The notes below the pieces were generated by a model. It did not search any database and had not been told where the DNA came from. It was given only the letters and a program-made list of their open reading frames with translations. The position numbers were made by a program, and so were the translations under genes. Positions 26,460 through 34,258 of a DNA stretch of 64,000 bases are shown here, one piece after another. Numbering within the stretch: position 1 is the stretch's first letter; each line of letters opens with the position of its first letter. The stretch is from CAYRFE01 sp964423645 [NCBI: uncultured bacterium]. GTDB taxonomy: Bacteria > Macinerneyibacteriota > Macinerneyibacteria > Macinerneyibacteriales. The stretch covers positions 1-64,000 of the forward strand of contig CAYRFE010000010.1 of assembly GCA_964423645.1 (NCBI GenBank), given 5' to 3'.

Positions 26460-28642
26460 AGTATCTTCCTTTCATGGAGAGGATTAAACCGTCTTAACCG
26501 AAGTGAATTCGATACCACCGATACCGAACTGAATGCCATCGCCGCTCCGGCAATGATAGGGCTTAACAATCCTAAGGCGGCAAGAGGAATTCCTACCGTA
26601 TTATATATGAATGCCCAAAATAAATTCTGATGTATCGTACGAACAGTTTTTTTCGCAAGTTTTAACGCTGCAGGTATAAGACGTATATCGCCGTTCATCA
26701 ATACAATATCTCCGGACTCAATCGCAATATCAGTGCCTGTCCCCATCGCGATCCCGCAATCGGCAGCAGCCAACGCAGGAGCATCATTGATGCCGTCACC
26801 GATCATCGCCACGCGTCGTCTTTCTTTTTTTAATCGTGAAACAATATCAGATTTCCCCTCAGGCAGAACACGCGCAAAAACATTGTGCGGATCAATACCT
26901 ATCGTGTGTGCGATCATGTGTGCGACATCCTCGGAATCACCTGTCACAAGAAACGATTGTACGCCGATCTCTTTGATAGCATGAATAACGTCTTGTGCAT
27001 GCGGTTTTAACGCATCTTTAATTTCAAAATATCCCGCGACCGTTCCGTTGATCGCGACAAAAAGAACGGATGCCCCGGGAGAAATATCGACCGGTATGAG
27101 GGGAATATTTCGTTGTGTCAAAAGCAAATCCGTGCCGGCTATAACTATCGATCCCTTAATATCTGCCTCTATCCCTTTACCGGGGATCGCACGAAAAGAA
27201 TTAGGCTCATCAATATCTGCAGACTGTGATGCATATGAATAGACAGCTTTACCTATCGGATGTTCAGAATGCTTCTCGGCAGCTCCTGCAAATCGAACAA
27301 CTTCCTCTGCCGAAAACGGAGGAAGCACATGCATGGCATGAACAACAGGCACACCCGCCGTGAGCGTACCTGTTTTATCAAATATGACCGTATCGATCGT
27401 TGCCGCTCGTTCGAGTGCTTCGCCGGAGCGAATCAAAATACCGAGCTCGGCTCCTTTTCCCGTGCCCGTAATAATCGCCGTAGGTGTCGCTAATCCCAAT
27501 GCACATGGGCACGCAATAACCAAAACACTCACTGAAGCTATTAAACCCTGAACCGTATCACCTGCGAACAACCACCAAATAAGAAATGTGACCACTGCGA
27601 TAGCAAGTACGACCGGACCAAAAACACCGGCTATTCTATCGGCCAACTGCTGTACCGGCGCTTTTGATGCGTGTGCAGTTTCGACCACACGAATGATCCT
27701 TGCAAGCATGGAACGTTCTCCGATATCGGTCGCTGAACAGTAGAGCAGCCCGTCGGTATTCACTGTGCCGCCAAAGACCTTCATTCCGGTCGTCTTCACA
27801 GCCGGCATACTTTCTCCGGTTATCATACTTTCGACGACTGCCGATTCACCTTTTATGACAAGAGCATCAACGGGGATTTGTTCTCCGGGACGTACAACTA
27901 CCGTATCTCCCGAAACAACATCTTCAACCGAAATATCCGATTCGACACCATCTCGCACCACATGCGCATGTGTCGGTTTGAGAGCTATCAACTTTCGAAT
28001 GGCTTCTGATGTCTTTCCCTTCGCACGTGCTTCCAAATATTTACCGAATGTAACCAGCGTGATCACAAATGCAGATGTTTCAAAATACAAATAACCGTGA
28101 ACCGGGGAGCCGTGCGGAGCAAAAAATGCGGCATAGACGCTGAAAAAATACGCGGTGGTTGTCCCCAATGCGACAAGTGCGTCCATACCCGGGCTCATGT
28201 TTTTTATTGTATGCCAGGCATTCTTGTATAAACGAAATCCCACATAGAACTGCACCGGCGTGGCACAGATAAAATGCAACAATCGGTTGTGAAAGATCGG
28301 ATCATTTGAGTGAAAGAACATCGCGATCATCGTTACCACAAACGGTGCGGTAAATACTGCGCCGATCATTGAAAGAAGCCGCAACGATCCCAGCGTCTTG
28401 TGCCTGTCCTCTTCATTATCGCCCTCGATCTTCTCATGTGCGCCATAACCGAGATCGATGACAGCGTTGATGATAGAATATGGTTGAATCTCCGAATCAA
28501 GATGAATTTCAGCACTGTCATTTGCCAGATTGACCGCAACCGATTCAACACCCTTTATTTTCAATAACCTTTTTTCAATTCTCGCAGAACATGCCGCACA
28601 GGTCATTCCGGTTATTGCTATATTGATGACTTTTTTTGACAC
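26456..28642 (-). CDS. copA: copper-exporting P1B-type ATPase
   Basis: 728 residues. One N-terminal HMA domain (GMTCAAC at 12-18); eight predicted membrane helices; TGES actuator motif (about 275-278); membrane metal site CPC (378-380); phosphorylated Asp422 in DKTGT; the SEHPIGKAVY motif; GDGINDAPAL hinge. It pumps Cu(I) out of the cytoplasm. The start is uncertain: GTG 28642 has AGGCGAGG 6 nt upstream and gives a normal N-terminus; ATG 28666 lies only about 4 nt from the predicted transcription start. The following copZ and the operator in front fit a copper-induced operon. Confidence 0.92.
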   Translation of the reverse strand: MSKKVINIAITGMTCAACSARIEKRLLKIKGVESVAVNLANDSAEIHLDSEIQPYSIINAVIDLGYGAHEKIEGDNEEDRHKTLGSLRLLSMIGAVFTAPFVVTMIAMFFHSNDPIFHNRLLHFICATPVQFYVGFRLYKNAWHTIKNMSPGMDALVALGTTTAYFFSVYAAFFAPHGSPVHGYLYFETSAFVITLVTFGKYLEARAKGKTSEAIRKLIALKPTHAHVVRDGVESDISVEDVVSGDTVVVRPGEQIPVDALVIKGESAVVESMITGESMPAVKTTGMKVFGGTVNTDGLLYCSATDIGERSMLARIIRVVETAHASKAPVQQLADRIAGVFGPVVLAIAVVTFLIWWLFAGDTVQGLIASVSVLVIACPCALGLATPTAIITGTGKGAELGILIRSGEALERAATIDTVIFDKTGTLTAGVPVVHAMHVLPPFSAEEVVRFAGAAEKHSEHPIGKAVYSYASQSADIDEPNSFRAIPGKGIEADIKGSIVIAGTDLLLTQRNIPLIPVDISPGASVLFVAINGTVAGYFEIKDALKPHAQDVIHAIKEIGVQSFLVTGDSEDVAHMIAHTIGIDPHNVFARVLPEGKSDIVSRLKKERRRVAMIGDGINDAPALAAADCGIAMGTGTDIAIESGDIVLMNGDIRLIPAALKLAKKTVRTIHQNLFWAFIYNTVGIPLAALGLLSPIIAGAAMAFSSVSVVSNSLRLRRFNPLHERKIL

Positions 28643-28664
28643 ATACACCTCGCCTTTCCATACC

Positions 28665-28705
28665 ATACCCCCCTATAGTATTAGCGCATGACAGTAATTT
28701 GTCAA
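28665..28705 (-). promoter_or_regulatory. copper-operon promoter with CsoR-like operator
   Basis: Minus strand TTGACA (28705-28700), 17-nt spacer, AATACT (28682-28677). Over the -10 and start lies ATACCCCCCTATAGTAT (plus 28665-28681): a C/G tract flanked by inverted TAC/GTA ends, the form bound by CsoR/RcnR-family repressors. No csoR gene is in the window, so the repressor would be encoded elsewhere. Confidence 0.65.
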
Positions 28706-28767
28706 GAGGCAGACGAGCTTCAATCAAAAAAATAGCGATTGTAAACTTGAAATATAAAAAAAGGCAC

Positions 28768-29121
28768 TCAGTATGGCAGTTTAATGTATGCTAACCTGTT
28801 TTTCAAATTACCGGCTACATCATACGAAAATGTTGTAACACCGTTTTTATCTGCGATTGCTTTACCTGTTATATCTTGTTCATAATTCCCATCCCATAAA
28901 TAAATTTTACCATTCAATGAGTATACAGTTTTCTCACCTACTGAGCCCACATATTCAGCCGGCTTTTCTCCCCCATTCCTATTTGCTATTAATATCCCAG
29001 GTAAATTGTCGGGAGCAATGTCGGATCCGTGAAAAACATTACCGGCATCATCCTCCCACCACAAAAATTCACCCCATGGATCATATACTCTGTGTAAATT
29101 ATTACCTAAATTAGTACCCAT
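28768..29121 (-). CDS. small protein of unknown function with YD-repeat-like end
   Basis: 117 residues, AAGGAG 5 nt before the ATG. It has repeated aromatic/Gly turns (RVYDPWGEFLWWEDDAGNVF, KIYLWDGNYEQD). Near the C-terminus GVTTFSYDVAGNLKNRL resembles a YD (RHS) repeat. There is no signal peptide. It may be a cut-down C-terminal piece of a larger RHS/WD-like protein or an independent small gene. It follows the Sel1-type gene by 105 nt of very A+T-rich DNA with no other content. Function not inferable. Confidence 0.5.
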   Translation of the reverse strand: MGTNLGNNLHRVYDPWGEFLWWEDDAGNVFHGSDIAPDNLPGILIANRNGGEKPAEYVGSVGEKTVYSLNGKIYLWDGNYEQDITGKAIADKNGVTTFSYDVAGNLKNRLAYIKLPY

Positions 29122-29226
29122 AATCACTCCTTATTTTTTATCTTTATTAAATTAACTCCTTATTTTTAATATTTACATACCCATTATTTTTACTTGTATT
29201 ATATATTTAATAATTGTAATTTATAT

Positions 29227-30219
29227 TTATTTTATTTGCAGCTTATTTTTTTCATCAATAGTTAATCGATTCTCAATGTATTTCTTTTTAAATACTGCCC
29301 GTATCTCCCCATTAAGTGCAGCCTTTTTATACCATAAATAGGCATAATAGTTACTCTTTACATAATTTTCATAATATTCCCCTTGAGCATATTGAGCTTT
29401 TGAAAAATTTAAATCCGCTGCTTTTTTGAGCATTGTGATAGCCTTTGAGTTATATTTTCCATAAAAGTCTCTTATTGCTAAATATCCCACATACTGCATT
29501 TCAGCATAATTATTAAGATATGAACTAGATTGTAACAATTCAAACATCTCATCTAATCCTATTTTTAAATCCTCATCAGTAAATTTTTTGTTGTGTTCTT
29601 TAATAAAATCATAAATAAAAATATTAAAATCGTTTTTAAAAACAAGAGCTTCATATCTTATAAACAAAAACCACATGGCAGCGGTATGTGATTTTTTTAT
29701 ACTAAGATAATAACCTACTAATGCTATTTGTGCATCTATTTCATAGTGCTCTGCAGCAAGATTTAAAATTTTCAACTGGTATTCATTAGAATATTCTCTA
29801 TGTTTTAAGTCATACATCATATATAAATAATTATTCTCTTTTATACAAAGATCCAACCAATTGTTTAATCGATTAGTACCTTCCAATTTATCCGCCTCAG
29901 AAAGGTTTTTAAAATAATTTTCATCATCTTTACTTTTTTGACTATCAATAATAGCATATAGCTTATAATATTTATATGCTTCAATATAATCTACAGACGT
30001 TCCAATCCCAAAATAATTCATTGTCATAAGTGCATACACAGCATCAACATATCCCTTTTTGGCATTTTTCTCATACTCTTCATAAGCTTCATTGTATTTT
30101 TCAGAGACAAAATATTGTGTGGCAACCTTTAAATCATTTTGTTTTTTTTCAAAATATGATGCATTCATCAGCATAGTAATAACAGCAATTAATAGGCACA
30201 ACAAAAATACTTTTTTCAT
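29227..30219 (-). CDS. exported Sel1-type repeat protein, A+T-rich gene
   Basis: 330 residues. Signal peptide or membrane anchor about 1-20 (MKKVFLLCLLIAVITMLMNA). Sel1/TPR-like helical repeats follow: YNEAYEEYEKNAKKGYVDAV, ALMTMNYFGIGTSVDYIEAYKYY, and a C-terminal AQYAQGEYYENYVKSNYYAYLWYKKAALNGE. Such repeats bind proteins. Base use differs sharply from the neighbours; the 60 nt from 29221 hold only 12 G+C. Its ATG overlaps the stop of a truncated upstream frame (ATGA), so it has probably been placed behind the remains of another gene. Likely acquired. Confidence 0.7.
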   Translation of the reverse strand: MKKVFLLCLLIAVITMLMNASYFEKKQNDLKVATQYFVSEKYNEAYEEYEKNAKKGYVDAVYALMTMNYFGIGTSVDYIEAYKYYKLYAIIDSQKSKDDENYFKNLSEADKLEGTNRLNNWLDLCIKENNYLYMMYDLKHREYSNEYQLKILNLAAEHYEIDAQIALVGYYLSIKKSHTAAMWFLFIRYEALVFKNDFNIFIYDFIKEHNKKFTDEDLKIGLDEMFELLQSSSYLNNYAEMQYVGYLAIRDFYGKYNSKAITMLKKAADLNFSKAQYAQGEYYENYVKSNYYAYLWYKKAALNGEIRAVFKKKYIENRLTIDEKNKLQIK

Positions 30220-30440
30220 AAAGTTCCCTTCTTAAATTCATTAAAATAAATTTCTATCCCAATCCCCAACACCACCGTATTCTCCCACCTGCTAAACTCA
30301 TACCTCATATCCACCCTATACCTCATATACTTCGCTCCTATCCCGCAAGACACCTTCTGCACCGCGTTCTTCACACGCATGAGATCGCCATACATATCGT
30401 CAGCAATGCGTAATAATAGCGTAAAATCGAATATTTGCAA
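30216..30440 (-). pseudogene. 3' remnant of a probable beta-barrel or envelope protein gene
   Basis: 74 codons open from a TTG without a ribosome site. The reading ends with alternating hydrophobic strands (GIGAKYMRYRVDMRYEFSRW, TVVLGIGIEIYF) as in the last strands of an outer-membrane barrel, then a short added tail FNEFKKGTL. The 5' part of the gene is not present upstream. Base composition is normal, unlike the Sel1 gene joined to it. Confidence 0.45.
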
Positions 30441-30656
30441 TTTGATTTATTGCAATTCGCTCGATCCTACGTCCCATAAGACACACTATGTTGCGTTGAT
30501 AAACGTTCTGTAAAAACAATGATCATAAAAAATGTTTTCGATAGGAATTTCTCAAAGATTAAAATGAAGGCCCGTTTAAATCGATTTTAGGGAGCTTCCT
30601 TTACAAAGATTGATAACAGTATTTTTTCACATTTTGCATTAACTTCCAATTAAATA

Positions 30657-30685
30657 TTGACATTATAACACTTATCGGATATTCT
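30657..30685 (+). promoter_or_regulatory. promoter of the solute-binding-protein genes
   Basis: TTGACA (30657-30662), 17-nt spacer, TATTCT (30680-30685), then AAAGGAGG before ATG 30725. The rest of the 284-nt gap 30441-30656 shows no gene or clear repeat. Confidence 0.72.
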
Positions 30686-30724
30686 AAACGGTGGCGTTTT
30701 TGATAACACAAAAGGAGGCGAACA

Positions 30725-31462
30725 ATGAAAACTTATTTCCTTATTTTCATTTCACTTGTATTTGCTGCGGTTACCTATGCCGAAACCATTACATTGGCAA
30801 CCGGCGATTGGGCTCCTTACGTTTCGGATAAGATGTCTGGCTATGGAGTTACTGCTGAAATTATCACAGCAGCATTTAAAACCGTCGGTATAGAAGTGAA
30901 ATATTCACTCATGCCATGGAAACGTTGCGAAGAAGAGGTTGCCGCAGGGAAATTCTTTGCCACTTTCCCATATGCAAAAACACCTGAAAGGCAACCGAAA
31001 TTTAATTTTTCACAAAAATTCATAACTTCACGAAGCGTGTTCTTTTTTGTCTCCGATAAGTTTAATTCATTCCACTGGACTACGCTAGCGGATTTTAAAC
31101 CATACATGATTGGTGGAACTCTTGGATATTGGTATGAAGCTGATTTTAAAAAAGCCGGCTTAAAAACAGAATTTGTATCCAATAATGATTCAAACTTTTT
31201 AAAACTTCTGACAGGTAAAGTTGATTTCATTCTTGAAGATGAACTTGTCGGCAAAGACCTTGTGAAACGTATAGCACCCGATCAATTATCAAAATTAAAA
31301 ACACTGAAACCTGCTTTTAACACTTTTGATCTTCATCTTATGATTTCAAAAACATTTCCCGGCGCTGATGAATTAACCAAAAAATTCAATGAGGGACTGA
31401 CAAAAATACGTGCATCCGGGGACTATAAGAAAATTCTTGCGAAATATGGATTTTCAGAATAA
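30725..31462 (+). CDS. periplasmic solute-binding protein, SBP_bac_3 type
   Basis: 245 residues with signal peptide about 1-19 (cleavage after TYA). It has the family pattern: TITLATGDWAPYVSDK, GVTAEIITAAFKTVGIEV, the MPWKRCEEEV block, ATFPYAKTPER, then the hinge and GTLGYWYEADF. Such proteins bind amino acids or other small solutes. No permease or ATPase gene is near, and the next gene is a paralogue, so it may serve a sensor or a remote transporter. AAAGGAGG lies 6 nt before the ATG. Confidence 0.85.
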   Translation: MKTYFLIFISLVFAAVTYAETITLATGDWAPYVSDKMSGYGVTAEIITAAFKTVGIEVKYSLMPWKRCEEEVAAGKFFATFPYAKTPERQPKFNFSQKFITSRSVFFFVSDKFNSFHWTTLADFKPYMIGGTLGYWYEADFKKAGLKTEFVSNNDSNFLKLLTGKVDFILEDELVGKDLVKRIAPDQLSKLKTLKPAFNTFDLHLMISKTFPGADELTKKFNEGLTKIRASGDYKKILAKYGFSE

Positions 31463-31474
31463 TTATAGTCATTT

Positions 31475-31510
31475 ACAACGACAGGCAGACATGACGCTGC
31501 CTGTCGTTGT
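31475..31510. terminator. long hairpin between the two binding-protein genes
   Basis: ACAACGACAGGCAG (31475-31488) pairs perfectly with CTGCCTGTCGTTGT (31497-31510), 8-nt loop. It is 12 nt after the stop. There is no U-run, so it could be a terminator, an attenuator or an mRNA 3'-end stabiliser. Confidence 0.55.
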
Positions 31511-31648
31511 GTAGTGTAAGATTAAAACCGGATTAGTTTGGACAAAAATGATAGATATTCTTTTGTGTATACCATAGTATGCACGATATGATGTTTCTGT
31601 TCTCAATAACAATTTTCTCCGGCAAGAGAGGGAGGTTATTGAAATAAT

Positions 31649-32413
31649 ATGGAGCATATTAATAAAAGCAGATTAGTGCCATTTCTATTCTTTGTGGTAA
31701 TGTTTATCACGTTTTTATGGGGTGAAGAAACTATTATTTTGGGCACAGGAGAATGGTCTCCGTTTTCAACGGAGACACTAGAAGGCAATGGTTTTTGTTG
31801 TGAAATCATTACGGCCGCTTTTAAGGAAATGAAGATTGATGCAAAATTTAAATTCATGCCATGGAAACGAAATGAAGCTGAGCTTGAAGACGGAAAAGTG
31901 TTTGGGATATTCCCTTATACAACCACAAAAGACAGAAAAGAAAAATTTGATTTTACGGATAAGATCGCTACAATGACCGGTCGTTTATTTTATTACATTC
32001 CTTCGAATAAAATACCTAAAGGATTTAACTGGAGGACATATGCCGACTTGAGGTCATACAAAATCGGCGGTGGATTCGGTTATTGGTATGAAAAGCCTTT
32101 TGCTGAGGCAGGACTAACCGTTGAATATGCCGCAACAGATGAACAAAATATCAAAAAACTTGCTGCCGGACGCGTTGATCTTGTTGCAGTTGAGGAAAAA
32201 GTTGGGTGGTCTTTGATAACCAAGCTTTTCCCGGATATCAAAGGGAATTTTTCAACACTTGATAAACCAACCGATAACAGCGATGTATTTATCATGGTCT
32301 CAAAAAAATACCCAAACTATAAATTGATGAAAAAAAAATTCAATATAGGCTTAGCGATAATTATTAATAATGGCACCTATGAAAAAATTCGCCATAAATA
32401 TCGCAATAAATAA
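31649..32413 (+). CDS. second solute-binding protein, tandem paralogue
   Basis: 254 residues. Signal peptide about 1-24 (LFFVVMFITFLWG). It aligns over its length with the preceding protein: LGTGEWSPFSTE, EIITAAFKEMKIDAKFKFMPWKRNEAEL, FGIFPYTTTKDR, GGGFGYWYEKPFAEAGL. A GGGAGG site lies 13 nt before the ATG, longer than usual. No clear promoter between the two genes was found; read-through past the hairpin at 31475 is possible. Ligand unknown. Confidence 0.83.
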   Translation: MEHINKSRLVPFLFFVVMFITFLWGEETIILGTGEWSPFSTETLEGNGFCCEIITAAFKEMKIDAKFKFMPWKRNEAELEDGKVFGIFPYTTTKDRKEKFDFTDKIATMTGRLFYYIPSNKIPKGFNWRTYADLRSYKIGGGFGYWYEKPFAEAGLTVEYAATDEQNIKKLAAGRVDLVAVEEKVGWSLITKLFPDIKGNFSTLDKPTDNSDVFIMVSKKYPNYKLMKKKFNIGLAIIINNGTYEKIRHKYRNK

Positions 32414-32498
32414 TTACATTATGTTTAAAGTCACGCATATAAGTATGTGTTCTTTCCTTTAGTTCTGGCATAGACACTCCCTGTCCTTCGTAAATCCA

Positions 32499-32647
32499 GG
32501 CCTTTGTAAAATTCAAAATTTACAAACAATCTTTATTTTCTTAAAAGGAATGTGGGGGCAGAAAATCTTTCTGCCCGCCTCCCGATTTTCACGGGAGGGG
32601 TTTGGGGTGTGGGCACAATTTCAAAAATTGTAGTTTTGCGAAGGTCT
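32499..32647 (+). repeat. MITE-like element copy R6
   Basis: Starts AGGCCTTTGTAAAATTCAAAA and ends GTAGTTTTGCGAAGGTCT. The first hairpin is replaced by GGGGGCAGAAAATCTTTCTGCCC, the same module as in copy R2. Then CCTCCCGATTTTCACGGGAGGGG and TTTGGGGTGTGGGCACAA. It fills the middle of the gap 32414-32905; its right end directly joins a RelE/ParE-like fragment. Confidence 0.78.
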
Positions 32648-32743
32648 ATAATTGATGATCATCGTTTGTTCTATAAAATATCCGAAGAAATTGTCATTGT
32701 GTTTGTTATCGATATTGAAACCCGCAAAGATGCATATCAATAA
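32648..32743 (+). pseudogene. 3' fragment of a RelE/ParE-family toxin gene
   Basis: The frame running out of R6 encodes IIDDHRLFYKISEEIVIVFV then IDIETRKDAYQ and a stop at 32743. This has the C-terminal pattern of RelE/ParE toxins: HR(hydrophobic)xYxI, a hydrophobic strand, then RK(D/E)xY. The N-terminal two-thirds and any antitoxin gene are missing; the left side of R6 (32414-32498) shows no matching part. So it is a remnant, probably broken by insertion or deletion at the element. Confidence 0.5.
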
Positions 32744-32852
32744 TGCGAAGGAATATCCCCAACAATATGTTTCATATTCCTCGCCATGAATACAAAACGT
32801 CCCATACGACCATCCATATTGAATAACAACCTATTCTAAAAACATACCCTTA

Positions 32853-32889
32853 GTGTGTGAAAAAGTAACTGTCTTCCAGCTTCACACAC
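32853..32889 (-). terminator. hairpin after manC
   Basis: GTGTGTGAA (32853-32861) pairs with TTCACACAC (32881-32889), 19-nt loop, 17 nt past the manC stop on the minus strand. Weak T-content after the stem, so only a possible terminator. Confidence 0.4.
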
Positions 32890-32905
32890 CTTACAACGCA
32901 CAGAG

Positions 32906-34258
32906 TTACGCACGTCCGTACACATCATCTAACCTTACGATATCATCCTCGCCCAAATACTCACCGCGCTGGACTTCAATAAATTCTATTTCCGTCTCGG
33001 CAGATATTCTATGCCGCACCGTAGCGGGAATATGGATCGCATCGCCCTCATTCACTACAAATTCACGCTCTCCTAAGGTCATACTGCCTTTACCGCGAAC
33101 AATTGTCCAAAACTCTTCACGTTTGTTGTGATATTGTAACGACAAACGCTCCCCTGCACATACGGTTATTTTTTTCACTTTATAGCCGGCACCACCGCCG
33201 ATCACCTCAAACCGTCCCCACGGACGTTCATCATACAGGGGAGAGTGATTTGTAGTTTCTTTTTTCTCTTCGAGAACCGCCGCAATTTTTTTTACGTCCT
33301 GAGTTCTGTCAAGATTACACAGCAACAAGACATCATCGGTATCAATGCAGATACAATTATCAATTCCTACAACCGCCACAGTTTTCTTGGGACTATAGAC
33401 AAATACATTGTGCGTATCAACAAGCACGTTGTCGCGGGCCTGCACGACATTTTCCTGTTCCCACATTTCTTTATAGGACATCCAACTGCCGACATCAGAC
33501 CACCCCATGTCGACAGGTACTACGACGGCTTTATCCGTTTTTTCCATTACCGCCACATCTATTGCAATATTCGGTGCTGTTTGATAGAGTTCGTGAATAT
33601 TTTCGCGTGCGTCGCGAAGATTACAATACCAGTTATACAAGTCGGGTGCAAAACGCTTCACTTCATTAAGCAACGTTTTTTTCGTACTTACAAATATGCC
33701 GGCATTCCAGTAGTGTGTCCCGCTTTTGTAAAATATCTCAGCACGCGCACTGTCGGGTTTTTCTACAAAACGTTTTACGTGTGATACCGCATCATTTTCA
33801 CGTTCTCCGCACTCAATATATCCGTACCCGGTTTCGGGACGTGTCGGAATAATACCAAACACACATATTTTCCCTGCTTCAGCACTCGTTTCAGCGTGGT
33901 GTAACGCCGCACGAAAGGCATTGGCATCGCGTATTATATGATCGGAAGGGAAAATACCCACTATTTCGTCGTCACCTACTCGTGTTAGCGCAAAAAGAAT
34001 CGCCGGAGCAGTATTTCTTGCATAAGGCTCTGATAAAAAACTTACCGTTCCCTTACGAGAAAGCATATCCGATTGTCGAGCACACAAATGTGCGGTCGCT
34101 TGCGCCGTAACAACAATAACATCACCGTCCAGTCGTAAGATCGTTTCTTGAAAAAACGATTTCCCCGATTGAGTCGGTAAAAATTGTTTCGGATAATTAC
34201 TTCTGCTCAGCGGGTAAAGACGCGTCCCGCTTCCACCTGCAAGCACAATGTGCCTCAT
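32906..34258 (-). CDS. manC: mannose-1-phosphate guanylyltransferase / mannose-6-phosphate isomerase
   Basis: 450 residues, bifunctional type II enzyme. The N-terminal nucleotidyltransferase has LAGGSGTRLYPLSRSNYPKQF (6-26) and the RFVEKPDSA motif. The C-terminal cupin isomerase has RPWGRFEVI, LSLQYHNKREEFW, GDAIHIPATVRHRI and FIEVQRGEYLGEDDIVR. It makes GDP-mannose for surface glycans. It begins 1 nt inside the upstream gene's stop (TAATG), so it is coupled to the sugar transferase gene. The product feeds mannose-type units into the polysaccharide made by this locus. Confidence 0.93.
   Translation of the reverse strand: MRHIVLAGGSGTRLYPLSRSNYPKQFLPTQSGKSFFQETILRLDGDVIVVTAQATAHLCARQSDMLSRKGTVSFLSEPYARNTAPAILFALTRVGDDEIVGIFPSDHIIRDANAFRAALHHAETSAEAGKICVFGIIPTRPETGYGYIECGERENDAVSHVKRFVEKPDSARAEIFYKSGTHYWNAGIFVSTKKTLLNEVKRFAPDLYNWYCNLRDARENIHELYQTAPNIAIDVAVMEKTDKAVVVPVDMGWSDVGSWMSYKEMWEQENVVQARDNVLVDTHNVFVYSPKKTVAVVGIDNCICIDTDDVLLLCNLDRTQDVKKIAAVLEEKKETTNHSPLYDERPWGRFEVIGGGAGYKVKKITVCAGERLSLQYHNKREEFWTIVRGKGSMTLGEREFVVNEGDAIHIPATVRHRISAETEIEFIEVQRGEYLGEDDIVRLDDVYGRA

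Noticed and set aside
30545-30620. Possible extra decayed repeat copy before the first binding-protein gene
   Set aside because: Words such as TTTACAAAGATTG and a GGGAG stretch resemble the family, but no ordered match to the element could be followed.
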